Of a DNA stretch of 64,000 nt, positions 44,602 through 53,487 are shown piece by piece. Each line of letters opens with the position of its first letter. Within the stretch, counting starts at the first letter, position 1. The notes beneath the pieces were generated by a model. It searched no databases. It worked only from the letters and a program-made list of their open reading frames with translations, and was not told where the DNA came from. The position numbers were made by a program, and so were the translations under genes. The DNA comes from Agreia sp. PsM10 (lineage in GTDB: Bacteria > Actinomycetota > Actinomycetes > Actinomycetales > Microbacteriaceae), in assembly GCF_030433855.1 (NCBI RefSeq), contig NZ_JARUXC010000008.1, positions 62,001-126,000 on the forward strand. The letters are read 5' to 3'.

Positions 44602-44615
44602 GCAAAACGCTTTGC
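44602..44615. promoter_or_regulatory. LacI-type operator 1 (GCAAAACGCTTTGC)
   Basis: A 14-base near-palindrome with 12 matching positions, located just downstream of the -10 box (TATACT on the minus strand, 44636-44641) of the binding-protein gene. A repressor here would block the importer unit. The sequence matches the sites next to the LacI gene at 53.6-53.7 kb. Confidence 0.75.
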
Positions 44616-44635
44616 AGTGTTTCCCGAATGTTTCG

Positions 44636-44668
44636 AGTATAAGAAATACTCCGGGCGTGCAAAACGAT
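44636..44668 (-). promoter_or_regulatory. Promoter of the BMP-type importer unit
   Basis: Read on the minus strand: TTTGCA as -35 (44658-44663), 16 bases, then TATACT as -10 (44636-44641). Operator 2 overlaps the -35 and operator 1 lies after the -10, a layout typical of repression. Confidence 0.6.
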
Positions 44669-44672
44669 TGGT
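44659..44672. promoter_or_regulatory. LacI-type operator 2 (GCAAAACGATTGGT)
   Basis: The left half GCAAAACGATT is perfect, the right end deviates (GGT for TGC). It overlaps the -35 of the importer unit on the minus strand and lies immediately before TATACAGT, the -10 of the plus-strand gene at 44686. One bound repressor could therefore control both directions. Confidence 0.65.
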
Positions 44673-44685
44673 ATACAGTGCTGCC

Positions 44686-45441
44686 ATGTCTCGCGTCCTG
44701 CTCCTCGGAGAATCCTGGTTCGTCTATTCGGTTCACCAGAAGGGCTTCGACTCCTTTCACACCTCGGAGTTCACTCTGGGCGGGCAGGAGTTCGTGGCCG
44801 CCCTGCGCTCCGCCGGTCACGAGGTCACCCACATTCCGGCGCACGAGATCTCCACGCGCGTGCCCGCCGACGCCGAGGGCATCGCGGCGATCGCCGACGT
44901 CGTCGTGATCTCCGACGTCGGAGCCAACACGTTCCAGCTCCCCCCGGCCACGTTCACCCGGTCGGAGACCCAGCCCGACCGAACGGAGTCGCTGCGCGAG
45001 TTCGTGCAGCTCGGCGGCGGCCTCCTCATGGTCGGCGGCTACCTCACCTTCTCCGGCATCGACGCGAAAGCGCGGTGGGGGCGCACGCCGCTCGCCGAGG
45101 CTCTTCCCGTCGAGATCCTCGATCGCGACGACAGGGTGGAGCTGCCGGCCGGCGCCGCACCGCAGCTCGGCTACGGGCATCCCATCACCCACGGTCTCGA
45201 CGAGCAGTGGCCCGAGCTGCTCGGCCTGAACGAGGTGACCACCCGGCCGGGCGCGGCGACGCTCGCGAGCTGCGCCGGGCATCCACTGCTGGCCGTCGGC
45301 GGATACGGGGCGGGCCGCAGCGCCGCGTTCACCTCCGACCTCGCGCCGCACTGGGCGCCGCCCGCGTTCCTGAGCTGGGCGGGCTATGCCCCGCTCTTCG
45401 ACCGCACGATACGGTGGCTCGCGGGGGAGGAGATCGAATGA
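44686..45441 (+). CDS. GATase1-like protein (PF07090 group)
   Basis: A 251-residue protein. VLLLGESWFVYSVHQKGFDSF and VVVISDVGANTFQLPP mark the PF07090 group of the class I glutamine-amidotransferase-like/ThuA fold. The usual nucleophile elbow with Cys is not present; the only Cys in the region lies in ASCAGHPLLAV, so amidotransferase chemistry is doubtful and a hydrolase or sensing role is possible. TACAGT ends 6 bases before the ATG (leaderless type). It begins a three-gene unit with the deaminase-like and creatininase-like genes, coupled by ATGA and GTGA overlaps. Confidence 0.8.
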   Translation: MSRVLLLGESWFVYSVHQKGFDSFHTSEFTLGGQEFVAALRSAGHEVTHIPAHEISTRVPADAEGIAAIADVVVISDVGANTFQLPPATFTRSETQPDRTESLREFVQLGGGLLMVGGYLTFSGIDAKARWGRTPLAEALPVEILDRDDRVELPAGAAPQLGYGHPITHGLDEQWPELLGLNEVTTRPGAATLASCAGHPLLAVGGYGAGRSAAFTSDLAPHWAPPAFLSWAGYAPLFDRTIRWLAGEEIE

Positions 45442-46883
45442 CGAACGAGCAGGCGACCCAGGACACCGGGCGGGCATCCGCGCAGACGGTGCACACGATC
45501 GTCACCGGCGCGACGGTTCTCAGCCGCACGACCCGGCCCGCCCCGAACTACACCGAGCTGCCGCGCACCGATATCGTGTCGCGCGGAACGGCGACGTTCC
45601 TCGACGACCATGCCATCGGCATCCGGGGCAACACGATCGCGTGGGTGAAGCCCACTGTCGACGTGACGCAGGCCGAGCGCGACACGGCGTCGACGCTCAT
45701 CGACGGCCGCGGCCACGTGGCCATTCCCGGGCTCATGAACTCGCACACGCACTCGCCGATGACGATGTTCAGAGGCTCGGCCGAAGACGTGCCCACCAGC
45801 GAGTGGTTCAACGCCCACATCTGGCCGATGGAGGTCAATCTCACGGAGCGCGATGTGACCCTCGGGGCGCAGCTCGCCGTGGGCGAGATGCTGCTGGCCG
45901 GTGTCACGAGCTTCGCCGACCACTACTTCTCGACCGACCGCATCGCGGAGGTCGTGGCCTCGAGTGGCGCGCGGGCGCTTCTCGCATCCACGTTCTTCTC
46001 GTCGCAGGGCGAGGAGGGGATCGAGCGCTCGGCCGCATTCGCCGAGCGATGGAACGGAGCCGCCGACGGGCGCATCACCACCGCGATGGGCCCGCACGCG
46101 ACCTACACGGTGAACGACGCCGACCTCGAGAAGACCGCCGAGCACTCGCGTCGGCTCGGAGTGCGCACGCACATCCACGCGTCGGAGAGTCCGTCGCAGA
46201 CGCGCTCGAGCCTCGACCGGCTCGGGGTCACGCCCATCCAGGTGCTGCACGACACCGGCATCCTCGAGACCGGGACCATCATCGCTCACGGCGCGGGCAT
46301 CATCGAAGACGACCTGCGCTGGCTCACGCCCTGGGCCGACCGGGTCGCGGTCGCCTCGTGCAGCAAGGTCTACCTCAAGCACGCCCAGTCGGGCGGAACC
46401 CCCGTGAAGATGCTGCACGACGCCGGCATCACCGTGGGTGTCGGCACCGACGGCCCTGCATCGCACAACACCCTCGACGTGCTCGAGAGCGTGCGGTTCC
46501 TCTCGATGGTGCAGAAGGACGTGCACAGCGACGCCACGTGGCTGACTTCGCAGCACGCCCTCGACCTCGCGACCCGGCAGAGTGCGGATGCGTTCGGGCT
46601 CGGCGATTCGCTGGGTGCGCTTCTGCCCGGGTACATCGCCGACATCGTGCTGATCGACACGCTCGTTCCGCACATGCAGCCGATGCACGACCTGGCGGCG
46701 GCGCTCGTGCTCAGCGTCAAGTCCTCCGACGTGCGCACGGTGCTCGTCGACGGGCGCGTCGTCGTGTCGGGCGGGCGGCTCACCACGATCGACGTGGTGG
46801 GCGTGGCCGAAGAGCTGCAGCAGCGGGTGCCCGCGCTGAAGGACACGTCGCACGGCCGTTCCATCCAGGACTACGCGCCGTGA
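45438..46883 (+). CDS. ATZ/TRZ-family amidohydrolase (aminohydrolase/deaminase)
   Basis: A 481-residue amidohydrolase of the group with SAH/8-oxoguanine/chlorotriazine deaminases. Metal and catalytic residues: HxH in NSHTHSPMTMFRG, His in HIHASESPS, His in IIAHGAGI, Asp in GVGTDGPASHNTLD. It should deaminate or dechlorinate a heterocyclic base in the cytosol. It is clearly paralogous to the gene at 47705-49069 (shared IWPMEVNLT, FADHYF, and the unusual C-terminus HGRSIQDY). The N-terminal 60 residues are longer than usual. It overlaps both neighbours by four bases. Confidence 0.92.
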   Translation: MTNEQATQDTGRASAQTVHTIVTGATVLSRTTRPAPNYTELPRTDIVSRGTATFLDDHAIGIRGNTIAWVKPTVDVTQAERDTASTLIDGRGHVAIPGLMNSHTHSPMTMFRGSAEDVPTSEWFNAHIWPMEVNLTERDVTLGAQLAVGEMLLAGVTSFADHYFSTDRIAEVVASSGARALLASTFFSSQGEEGIERSAAFAERWNGAADGRITTAMGPHATYTVNDADLEKTAEHSRRLGVRTHIHASESPSQTRSSLDRLGVTPIQVLHDTGILETGTIIAHGAGIIEDDLRWLTPWADRVAVASCSKVYLKHAQSGGTPVKMLHDAGITVGVGTDGPASHNTLDVLESVRFLSMVQKDVHSDATWLTSQHALDLATRQSADAFGLGDSLGALLPGYIADIVLIDTLVPHMQPMHDLAAALVLSVKSSDVRTVLVDGRVVVSGGRLTTIDVVGVAEELQQRVPALKDTSHGRSIQDYAP

Positions 46884-47614
46884 TCGAGGCGGCTCGCTCG
46901 ACCTGGCCGGAGGTGGCCGCGCACGTCGCCGCCACGTCGGGCGTCGCCATCCTGCCGTTCGGCGCGCTCGAGCAGCACGGGCCGCAACTGCCGCTGTCGA
47001 CCGACACCGCGACCGCCCAGGAGGTCGCCCGGCGGCTGGCGACCCTGCTCGACGCGGTGCTGCTGCCGCCGGTGCACTACGGAGAGACCTGGAACAACGC
47101 GGGCTACCCCGGAACCGTCTCGTTGTCGCCGGGCACCGTGACCGCGATCGCCAAGGACATCGGAGCCTCGCTCGTTCTCTCGGGCGTGCGCGCGCTCGTG
47201 ATCGTGAACGGCGACTGGGGCAATCGCGAGCCGCTCGCCCGCGCCGTGAAGGAGCTCGTCGACGAGGGTGTGATCCCGGCGATCGTGCTCGACTACCCGG
47301 GCATGGATGCCGCCATCGACGAGGTGCGCGAGTCGCGGCCCGCTGCTCCCGGGCTGAACCACGCCGAGGAGGTCGAGACCTCGATCATGCTCGCGATCGA
47401 TCCGTCGAGCGTGCATCCCGAGCGCTACGTCGCCGAGTATCCGGTGTTTCCGCCGGAGTTTGGAACCGTGCCGATGCAGCTGCACCCCTTCTCTCCGAGC
47501 GGAGTGTTCGGCGACCCGTCGAGCGCCACGGCCGCCAAGGGGGAGTACATCCTCGCCCGCACGGTGGAGGCCTCCCTCGCAGCGCTGAAAACCTTCCTCG
47601 CCAACCTCCCGTAG
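46880..47614 (+). CDS. Creatininase-family amidohydrolase with altered metal motif
   Basis: A 244-residue member of the creatininase family, which opens cyclic amides or amides of heterocyclic products. The first metal motif LPFGALEQHGPQLPLSTDT (Glu, His, Asp) is intact, and the C-terminal HAEEVETSIML supplies the expected Glu. The second metal motif, normally NGHGGN or NGHYEN, reads NGDWGN here, so the metal-binding His is replaced by Asp. Activity or metal choice may differ. The GTG overlaps the upstream stop, so it is co-translated with the deaminase-like enzyme, whose product is its likely substrate (inference). Confidence 0.87.
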   Translation: MIEAARSTWPEVAAHVAATSGVAILPFGALEQHGPQLPLSTDTATAQEVARRLATLLDAVLLPPVHYGETWNNAGYPGTVSLSPGTVTAIAKDIGASLVLSGVRALVIVNGDWGNREPLARAVKELVDEGVIPAIVLDYPGMDAAIDEVRESRPAAPGLNHAEEVETSIMLAIDPSSVHPERYVAEYPVFPPEFGTVPMQLHPFSPSGVFGDPSSATAAKGEYILARTVEASLAALKTFLANLP

Positions 47615-47627
47615 CTCTTACATGCCT

Positions 47628-47697
47628 GCGCCTGTTGCCGAGAACGACGGATGTTTCCGGTCGCCGGGGAACGTCCGTCGCGCCGGGTAACAGGCGC
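47628..47697. terminator. Long stem-loop at convergent genes
   Basis: GCGCCTGTT (47628-47636) pairs with AACAGGCGC (47689-47697), and inside it GACGGATGTT pairs with AACGTCCGTC with one mismatch. The stem is interrupted but long and lies between the convergent creatininase-like and amidohydrolase genes, so a bidirectional terminator is likely. Confidence 0.6.
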
Positions 47698-47704
47698 CGC
47701 TAGC

Positions 47705-49069
47705 CTAGGCGTCGTAGTTCTGGATGCTCCTGCCGTGGCTTCTGTCGGTCAGGCGGGCCAGGCGCGGCTGGAGTTCGGCGACCACGGCGGGGATATCGAT
47801 GGTGAGCACCTTCTTGCCGCGCATGAGCACCCGGCCGGCGGCGATCGTGGTGTCGATGTCGTTCGAGCGCGCGCTGTAGACGAGCATGTTGGCGTAGTCG
47901 TGGATCGGCTGGTTGCGCGGCTCCGACAGGTCGACGAGCACGAGGTCGGCCTGGTACCCGGGGGCGAGGCGTCCGATGCTGTCTCCGAGCTGCACGGCCC
48001 GGGCGCTCTTGATCGTGGCGTGTCCCAGCACCTGGCGTGAGGTCAGGTAGGTCTGGTCCCGTTCGAGCGCCTTCTGGGTCAGCGCCATGAACGTCATGCT
48101 CTCCCACACGTCGAGGGTGTTGTTCGAGGCGGCCCCGTCGGTGGCGAGGCCCACGGGGATGCCCGCCGATTCGAGCAGGCGCACCGGTGTGGTGTCCGGC
48201 CCGTGCTTCAGGTATCCCTTGGGCGCGCTGCCGATGCCGATGCTCCCCGTCGCGGCGAGGAACAGCGGCAAATCCTCCGCCACGATGCCGATGCCGTGCG
48301 CGATGAGCAGCTTTCCGTCGAGCAGCCCCGCGCGGCGCAGGGTCTCGATGGGGGTGTGGCCGAAGCGCTCGCGGCTGTGCTTCATCTGGTAGCGCGCCTC
48401 CGAGGCGTGGATGTGCACGAGGAGGTCGTTGTCGCGGGCCGCCTCGGCGGTCTTCGCGAGGTCGTCGTCGGTCACCGTGTAGGGCGCGTGCGGTGCGAGC
48501 GCGGTGGTGATGCGGCCGTCGGCGGCTCCGCGGTTCTCGACCGCGAACTGCAACGATCGCTCCAGCCCGGCCTCGCCGTCGGAGGAGAAGTAGGTGGAGC
48601 CGAGCACCCCGCGCAGCCCGCTTTCGTCGGTGACCCGGGCGATCGCATCCATGTTGAAGTAGTGGTCGGCGAACGTCGTGACGCCGCTGCGGATCATCTC
48701 GGCGGCCGCCAGCCTGGTCGCCAGCTCGACGTCGTCATCGGTGAGGTTCACCTCCATCGGCCAGATGAAGTCGTTGAACCACGTGTCCTCGGGAACGTCT
48801 TCGGCGGCGCCGCGGAACATCACCATCGGCGAGTGTGTGTGGCAGTTGATGAAGCCGGGCATGGCGAGCATTCCGGATGCGTCGATCGTCTCGAGCGCGG
48901 GAATGGGTCGTTCCGAGGGCGGCCGGGATGCGGAGATCGATTCGATGAGCCCGCCGCGCACGACGATGGTCTGGTTCTCGGCGAAATCGACCTCGCCGGC
49001 GTCGGTGTGAACGAGCACGACCGCGTTCGTGATGACGAGGTCGGCGGGGGCGGGCTGCGGATCGGTCAT
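47705..49069 (-). CDS. ATZ/TRZ-family amidohydrolase (aminohydrolase/deaminase), paralogue
   Basis: A 454-residue amidohydrolase with the same active-site set as the gene at 45438: NCHTHSPMVMFRG, HIHASEARYQ, LIAHGIGI, and ATDGAASNNTLD. It is probably a purine-type aminohydrolase (the group includes S-adenosylhomocysteine, 8-oxoguanine and isoxanthopterin deaminases). It lies directly downstream of the phosphorylase gene, consistent with deaminating the released base. The second ATG (49069) is correctly spaced from GGAG; the first (49075) is too close. It ends HGRSIQNYDA, nearly the same tail as its paralogue. Confidence 0.92.
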   Translation of the reverse strand: MTDPQPAPADLVITNAVVLVHTDAGEVDFAENQTIVVRGGLIESISASRPPSERPIPALETIDASGMLAMPGFINCHTHSPMVMFRGAAEDVPEDTWFNDFIWPMEVNLTDDDVELATRLAAAEMIRSGVTTFADHYFNMDAIARVTDESGLRGVLGSTYFSSDGEAGLERSLQFAVENRGAADGRITTALAPHAPYTVTDDDLAKTAEAARDNDLLVHIHASEARYQMKHSRERFGHTPIETLRRAGLLDGKLLIAHGIGIVAEDLPLFLAATGSIGIGSAPKGYLKHGPDTTPVRLLESAGIPVGLATDGAASNNTLDVWESMTFMALTQKALERDQTYLTSRQVLGHATIKSARAVQLGDSIGRLAPGYQADLVLVDLSEPRNQPIHDYANMLVYSARSNDIDTTIAAGRVLMRGKKVLTIDIPAVVAELQPRLARLTDRSHGRSIQNYDA

Positions 49070-49100
49070 GATCATGCTCCTTCGGTGCGCGGGGCGGGGG

Positions 49101-49799
49101 CTACTGCAGCGCCGCGAGGGCGAACGACACCATGTCGGCGAAGGTGGCCTCGCGCTCGGCGGCCGTCATCTCCGAGCCGGGCAGGTCGCTGATCGTGCCC
49201 ACCATCAGGGCCTCGAACTTCTCCTTGAGGGCGACCGCGTAGAGCCCGGCCGCCTCCATGTCGATGCCGATCGTGCCGTAGGCCAGCAGCTTGTCGACGA
49301 GTGTCGTGTCGGGGTTGTAGAAGCTGTCGGTGGTGAACAGCGGGCCCACGTGGATGGTCTTGCCCGTCGCCTCGCCATGCTCGACGGCCTTGCGCAGCAG
49401 CGGGAACGAGGGCGCGTGGCTGAGGGTGACCCCGGGAACCCACTCGGTCGTCATGTTCGAGTTCGTGTGGGCGGCCGAGGCGGCGACCACGTCGCCGAGC
49501 TCGAGGTAGGGCGCGATGCCGCCGATGGTTCCGACCCGGATGATGCGGGTCACGTCGTAGAAGCGGGCCAGCTCGGTCGCGTAGATCGCCATCGAGGGCA
49601 TTCCCATGCCCGAGGCGAGGACCGAGATCGGCTTGCCGTTGAAGGTTCCCGTGTAGCCGAGGATGCCGCGCACCTCGGTGACGAGCTGCGGATCGTCGAA
49701 GAAGGTCTCGGCGATGAGCTTGGCCCTGCGGGGATCGCCGGGCATCAGAACGTCGGGGGCGAAGGCTCCGGCGTCGGCGCCGATGTGGGGAGTGGCCAT
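49101..49799 (-). CDS. deoD: Purine-nucleoside phosphorylase, DeoD type
   Basis: A 232-residue hexameric-type purine-nucleoside phosphorylase, splitting purine (deoxy)ribonucleosides with phosphate into base and ribose-1-phosphate in the cytosol. Family motifs: VLMPGDPRRAKLIAETF, RVGTIGGI, TTDSFYNPD, GIDMEAAGLYAVA (ribose contacts), and the catalytic Asp in TISDLPGSE. It lies between the fused permease gene and an amidohydrolase gene in the same unit, which strongly suggests that this cluster handles nucleosides. Confidence 0.95.
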   Translation of the reverse strand: MATPHIGADAGAFAPDVLMPGDPRRAKLIAETFFDDPQLVTEVRGILGYTGTFNGKPISVLASGMGMPSMAIYATELARFYDVTRIIRVGTIGGIAPYLELGDVVAASAAHTNSNMTTEWVPGVTLSHAPSFPLLRKAVEHGEATGKTIHVGPLFTTDSFYNPDTTLVDKLLAYGTIGIDMEAAGLYAVALKEKFEALMVGTISDLPGSEMTAAEREATFADMVSFALAALQ

Positions 49800-49831
49800 G
49801 ATGTGTCGTCTTTCTTCTGGGGCGGGCGGGG

Positions 49832-51517
49832 TCAGCCGAGCTGCGAGGGTGCGTAGCGCGACAGCACGGCGCGCTCGGCGGCGCTGACCAGGCTGTAGAA
49901 GATGAGGGAGACGGCGGTGAGGATCGCGGCCGCCGCCCAGAGCCCGGTGTAGTCGGAGTGCGCCCGCGAGCTCACGATCTCGTGGCCGAGGCCGTCGCCG
50001 GTCGCGAGCCACTCGGCGAGGGTCGCGGCCAGCACCGCCGTGGGAGCCGCGATGCGCGCTGAGGCGAAGATGGCGGGCAGCGTGTAGGGCAGCTGCAGGC
50101 GCCACAGCGTGCTCCAGACTGAGGAGTCGTAGCTGCGCAGCAGCGTGAACGCGTCGGACGGAACTCGTTTCAGCCCGCCCTGCGTGTTCGCCAGAGTCGG
50201 GAAGAAGGTGACGATCGCGGTGATGGCGACGACACCTCCGAGCCCGCGACCGAGGGCGAGAATCAGCACCGGCGTGAGCACGATGATGGGAACCGAGCGC
50301 AGGGCGACGGCCAGGGGCGTGAGCACCCGTTCCACGACGGGGAACAGAACGAACGACACCGCGGCCGCGATTCCGATCACGAGTCCGGCGATGTAGCCGA
50401 CTCCGGCGTGGACGAGGGTCACGCCCAGCGCGTCGAGCATCACGGCGCGGTTCTCGCTCGCCTCTTCGGCGGTGAACAGGTAGGTGAACACGTCGATCGG
50501 CGACTTGCCCACGAACGGCGACATGTCGAACACGATGAGGTAGGCCCACCACGCGGCGAGGATCACGAGGATCGATCCGACCGTCCAGGCCGCGGCGCGC
50601 ACGGCACGGGTTCCGAGGGATCCGCGCAGCGCCGGCGCCGCCTGCTGGGCGTTCGAGATCGTTGCCGACCACGGAGTGAGCCAGCGTCGCAGGAGGCCGA
50701 AGAGACCGTAGGGCACGGCGGCCATCAGGGTCGCGATCACGGCGACCGACCACACGCGGGCCAGGTCGAGCGACATCAGGCCGTTGATGAGCAGCACGCC
50801 CAGACCGGCCTTCGCCCCGATGAACTCGCCGAAGATCGCGCCGAGCACGGCCGCGGCGGCGCCGATCTGCAGCCCGGTGAGAATCGACGGGGTGCCCGAC
50901 GGCAGCCGCACGAAGCGCAGCGAGCTGAGCGCCCGCCCGCCCCACGCCGTGACCATCGTGAGCGGGCCGCCGTCGGCGGAGCGCAGCCCCAGCATCGTGC
51001 CGACCAGAGTGGTGAAGAACACCGACAGGCCCGCGAGTACGACCTTGGCGGTGTCGGGGTCGAAGGTCAGCTGCAGCAGCGGGTTGACCGCGACGAGCGG
51101 CAGGCAGAACAGGGTGAGCGCCAGCCGCAGGAACAACGACTCGAGGGCCGGAAGCTGCACGAAGAGGATCGCCACGACGATGGCCGCCAGGTTCCCCCAG
51201 AACCACCCGCGCACCGCGATCCACGCCGTGCTGGTGAAGGCTCCGAAATACAGCTGCGGCTCGGTGACCAGGCTCTGGATGATCGCGCTCGGCGACGCGA
51301 GCACGCCCAGTTGCGTGAGCGCGACGTCGGCCAGGATCTCCCACAGGACGACGAGAGCGACGCTCACGAGCGCGGTGGTCACCCACCCCGACAGGGCGGA
51401 GCGGCGGCCGGCGCGCTGGGAACGCGCGCGTTCGGCGACGATCGCCTCCTGCTGCGCCGGCGTGTACCGTGAGGCGGCCGGCGAGGTCGAGGCCGGTGTC
51501 GAGGTCGACACGCTCAC
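49832..51517 (-). CDS. ABC importer with two permease domains fused
   Basis: A 561-residue membrane protein made of two BPD_transp_1 permease domains in one chain. Domain 1 (about residues 45-270) has the EAA-type loop [20 protein letters not shown] and domain 2 (about 310-560) has [20 protein letters not shown]. Such permeases usually occur as homodimers of about 260 residues; the fusion fixes a heterodimer. It works with the ATPase upstream and the NMT1/THI5-like binding protein. The GTG start overlaps the stop of the ATPase gene (GTGA). Confidence 0.92.
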   Translation of the reverse strand: MSVSTSTPASTSPAASRYTPAQQEAIVAERARSQRAGRRSALSGWVTTALVSVALVVLWEILADVALTQLGVLASPSAIIQSLVTEPQLYFGAFTSTAWIAVRGWFWGNLAAIVVAILFVQLPALESLFLRLALTLFCLPLVAVNPLLQLTFDPDTAKVVLAGLSVFFTTLVGTMLGLRSADGGPLTMVTAWGGRALSSLRFVRLPSGTPSILTGLQIGAAAAVLGAIFGEFIGAKAGLGVLLINGLMSLDLARVWSVAVIATLMAAVPYGLFGLLRRWLTPWSATISNAQQAAPALRGSLGTRAVRAAAWTVGSILVILAAWWAYLIVFDMSPFVGKSPIDVFTYLFTAEEASENRAVMLDALGVTLVHAGVGYIAGLVIGIAAAVSFVLFPVVERVLTPLAVALRSVPIIVLTPVLILALGRGLGGVVAITAIVTFFPTLANTQGGLKRVPSDAFTLLRSYDSSVWSTLWRLQLPYTLPAIFASARIAAPTAVLAATLAEWLATGDGLGHEIVSSRAHSDYTGLWAAAAILTAVSLIFYSLVSAAERAVLSRYAPSQLG

Positions 51518-52308
51518 GCCTCGACCGCCTGCAGGGACTCCTCATCGGCGCCCGCGTGCAGCAGCGAACTCAGCTCGTCGCAGGCCGCGTGGAACTCGGG
51601 GGTCGAGAGCAGTTCGCGGCGTCGGGGCCGCTCGAAGTCGATGGTGATGTCGCCCACGATCCGCCCCGGCCGGGGCGACATGACGATCACGCGGTCGGCC
51701 AAAAAGGCCGCCTCCGAGATCGAGTGGGTCACGAGAAGGGCGGTCGCGCTCGTGGCACTCCAGAGCTTCTGCAGCTCCTCGTTCATGCGCTGGCGGGTGA
51801 TCTCGTCGAGGGCGCCGAACGGCTCGTCGAGAAGCAGGATCTCGGGTTCTGCGACGATCGCCCGCGCGATCGCGACCCGCTGGCGCATGCCGCCCGACAA
51901 TTGCGACGGTCGCGCATCCGCGAAGCCGTCGAGCCCGACGAGCGTGATCAACTCGTCGATGCGGCTCTTCGGAATGCCGACGCCCATGACCTGGCCGGGC
52001 AGGCGGATGTTGTCTCGAACGCTGCGCCACGGCAGCAGCGACGGGTCCTGCAGGGCGAGGCCCAGCCGATGGGCGGTGCGGATCGACGAGGGGCTCTCGC
52101 CGTGGATCGTCACCTCGCCCGCCGAGTACGACTCGAGGTCGGCCAGGATGCGGAGGATCGTGGACTTGCCGCAGCCCGACGGGCCGAGGAGCGCGGTGAA
52201 CGACCCCTGGGGCACGGCGAGGGAGATGTCGTCGAGTGCGAGAACATCGCTCTTCTTCGACGAGTAGACCTTCGTCAGGTTGCTGAGGGTGAAGCCGGTG
52301 CCGTCCAC
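51514..52308 (-). CDS. ABC importer ATPase (SsuB/TauB/ThiZ type)
   Basis: A 264-residue ATPase of the nitrate/sulfonate/pyrimidine group. Walker A is GPSGCGKST, the Q-loop [11 protein letters not shown], the signature LSGGMRQR, Walker [14 protein letters not shown], and the H-loop His lies in [10 protein letters not shown] place the start at the GTG 52308, with AAGGAC about 9 bases upstream; an earlier GTG at 52383 would add 25 residues rich in Pro and His with no similarity to the family. Its stop overlaps the fused permease gene. Confidence 0.93.
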   Translation of the reverse strand: MDGTGFTLSNLTKVYSSKKSDVLALDDISLAVPQGSFTALLGPSGCGKSTILRILADLESYSAGEVTIHGESPSSIRTAHRLGLALQDPSLLPWRSVRDNIRLPGQVMGVGIPKSRIDELITLVGLDGFADARPSQLSGGMRQRVAIARAIVAEPEILLLDEPFGALDEITRQRMNEELQKLWSATSATALLVTHSISEAAFLADRVIVMSPRPGRIVGDITIDFERPRRRELLSTPEFHAACDELSSLLHAGADEESLQAVEA

Positions 52309-52398
52309 GTCGGGTGTCCTTGTCGTCGAGTGCGGGTGGTGCGAGTGGATGCCGCGGGTGGGGGGCGTCGGGTGCGCCCCCACCCGCGGCGGTCGGTT

Positions 52399-53487
52399 CT
52401 ACTGCAGGCTGGACTTGCCGCCGTAGATGTCGTCGAGCAGGGAGTTGTCGAAGAGCGACGAGTCGACTCCGGTGATGCCGAGGGTCGTGAGCGTGTCGAC
52501 GTTCTTCTCGATGCCCTCGTCGGACATCCAGAACAGGCCGTGCTCGTCGGTCTCGTCGGTCACGAGCAGATCCATCTGGCGCTCGGCCTGCTTGGTCTGC
52601 TCCTCGACCGTGAGGCCTCCGTCTTTCGCGTAGTCGTTGACCGTGAGGTCGACGGCCTCGGTGGGATCGGCGACATAGCTCTGCCATCCCTCGATCTCTC
52701 CCTTGAGGAAGCCCTCGATGGCCGCCTTCTTGGCCGGGTCCTCGAGGGACTCCTTCGTGACGGCGTAGACCTGCGCGTAGACATCGAGCCCGAAGTCGGC
52801 GGTGAGGAAGGTGACTCCCTCTTTTCCGGTCGACTCCTCGTAGGCGATGGGCTGCTCGCTGTAGAAGACCCAGAGGCCGTCGACCTCGCCGCTGACCAGC
52901 GGGGCGACGTCGAAGCCGACCGGCACCGACGTGACCTTCGAGGCGTCGACGTCATTGACCTCGAGCAGCGCGTCCTGCGCCGCCTCGTCGCCGCTGGGAA
53001 CGCCGATCTTCATCCCCTCCATGTCGGCCGGGGTGGCGATCGGCTTGTCGGGGCTCGAGAGGATCGCGAGGGGGTTCTTCTGGAATCCTGCGGCGATGAT
53101 CACGAGGTCGGCGCCCTGCTCGTTGGCACGGGCGACGGTGTCGGCGTTGCCCATTCCGATGTCGGCCTGGCCCGAGACAACCGCGGCCATCGAGTCGACG
53201 TCGGGGCCGCCGGGCAGGATGTCGACGTCGACGCCGTTTTTGGCGTAGTACCCCTCGGAGTCGGCGACGTAGCTGCCGCCGAACTGCACGAGCGGGATCC
53301 ACGAGGTCTGCAGGGTGAGGGCGACCGGACTGTCGGAGGACGGGGTCTCGGAACTGGCACTGCTGCTGCAGCCGGCGAGCGCCAGCACGGCCGACAGGCC
53401 CAGGGCGGCGCCGGCGAGCAGCCTCGTGGGGCGTCGGGCGGGGGAGGGGCGGGAGGTGCTGAGGGTGAAGGGGGAACGGGAGTGCAT
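52399..53487 (-). CDS. NMT1/THI5-like substrate-binding lipoprotein
   Basis: A 362-residue solute-binding protein. It has an Arg-rich N-terminus, a hydrophobic signal and the lipobox LALAGC (Cys near residue 40). The mature part follows the NMT1/THI5 and SsuA/TauA fold: LQTSWIPLVQFGGSYVADSEG, then GPDVDSMAAVVSGQADIGMG and KIGVPSGDEAAQD. Relatives bind pyrimidine precursors of thiamine, formyl-aminopyrimidines, riboflavin or sulfonates. Given the adjacent phosphorylase and deaminase genes, a nucleobase-like ligand is the best guess. AGGAG precedes the ATG. Its upstream region has two LacI-type operators. Confidence 0.92.
   Translation of the reverse strand: MHSRSPFTLSTSRPSPARRPTRLLAGAALGLSAVLALAGCSSSASSETPSSDSPVALTLQTSWIPLVQFGGSYVADSEGYYAKNGVDVDILPGGPDVDSMAAVVSGQADIGMGNADTVARANEQGADLVIIAAGFQKNPLAILSSPDKPIATPADMEGMKIGVPSGDEAAQDALLEVNDVDASKVTSVPVGFDVAPLVSGEVDGLWVFYSEQPIAYEESTGKEGVTFLTADFGLDVYAQVYAVTKESLEDPAKKAAIEGFLKGEIEGWQSYVADPTEAVDLTVNDYAKDGGLTVEEQTKQAERQMDLLVTDETDEHGLFWMSDEGIEKNVDTLTTLGITGVDSSLFDNSLLDDIYGGKSSLQ

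Noticed and set aside
44561-44662. Earlier start for the BMP-type binding protein
   Set aside because: It would place the promoter and operators inside the gene and put 34 polar residues before the signal peptide; the TTG at 44560 has a good RBS.
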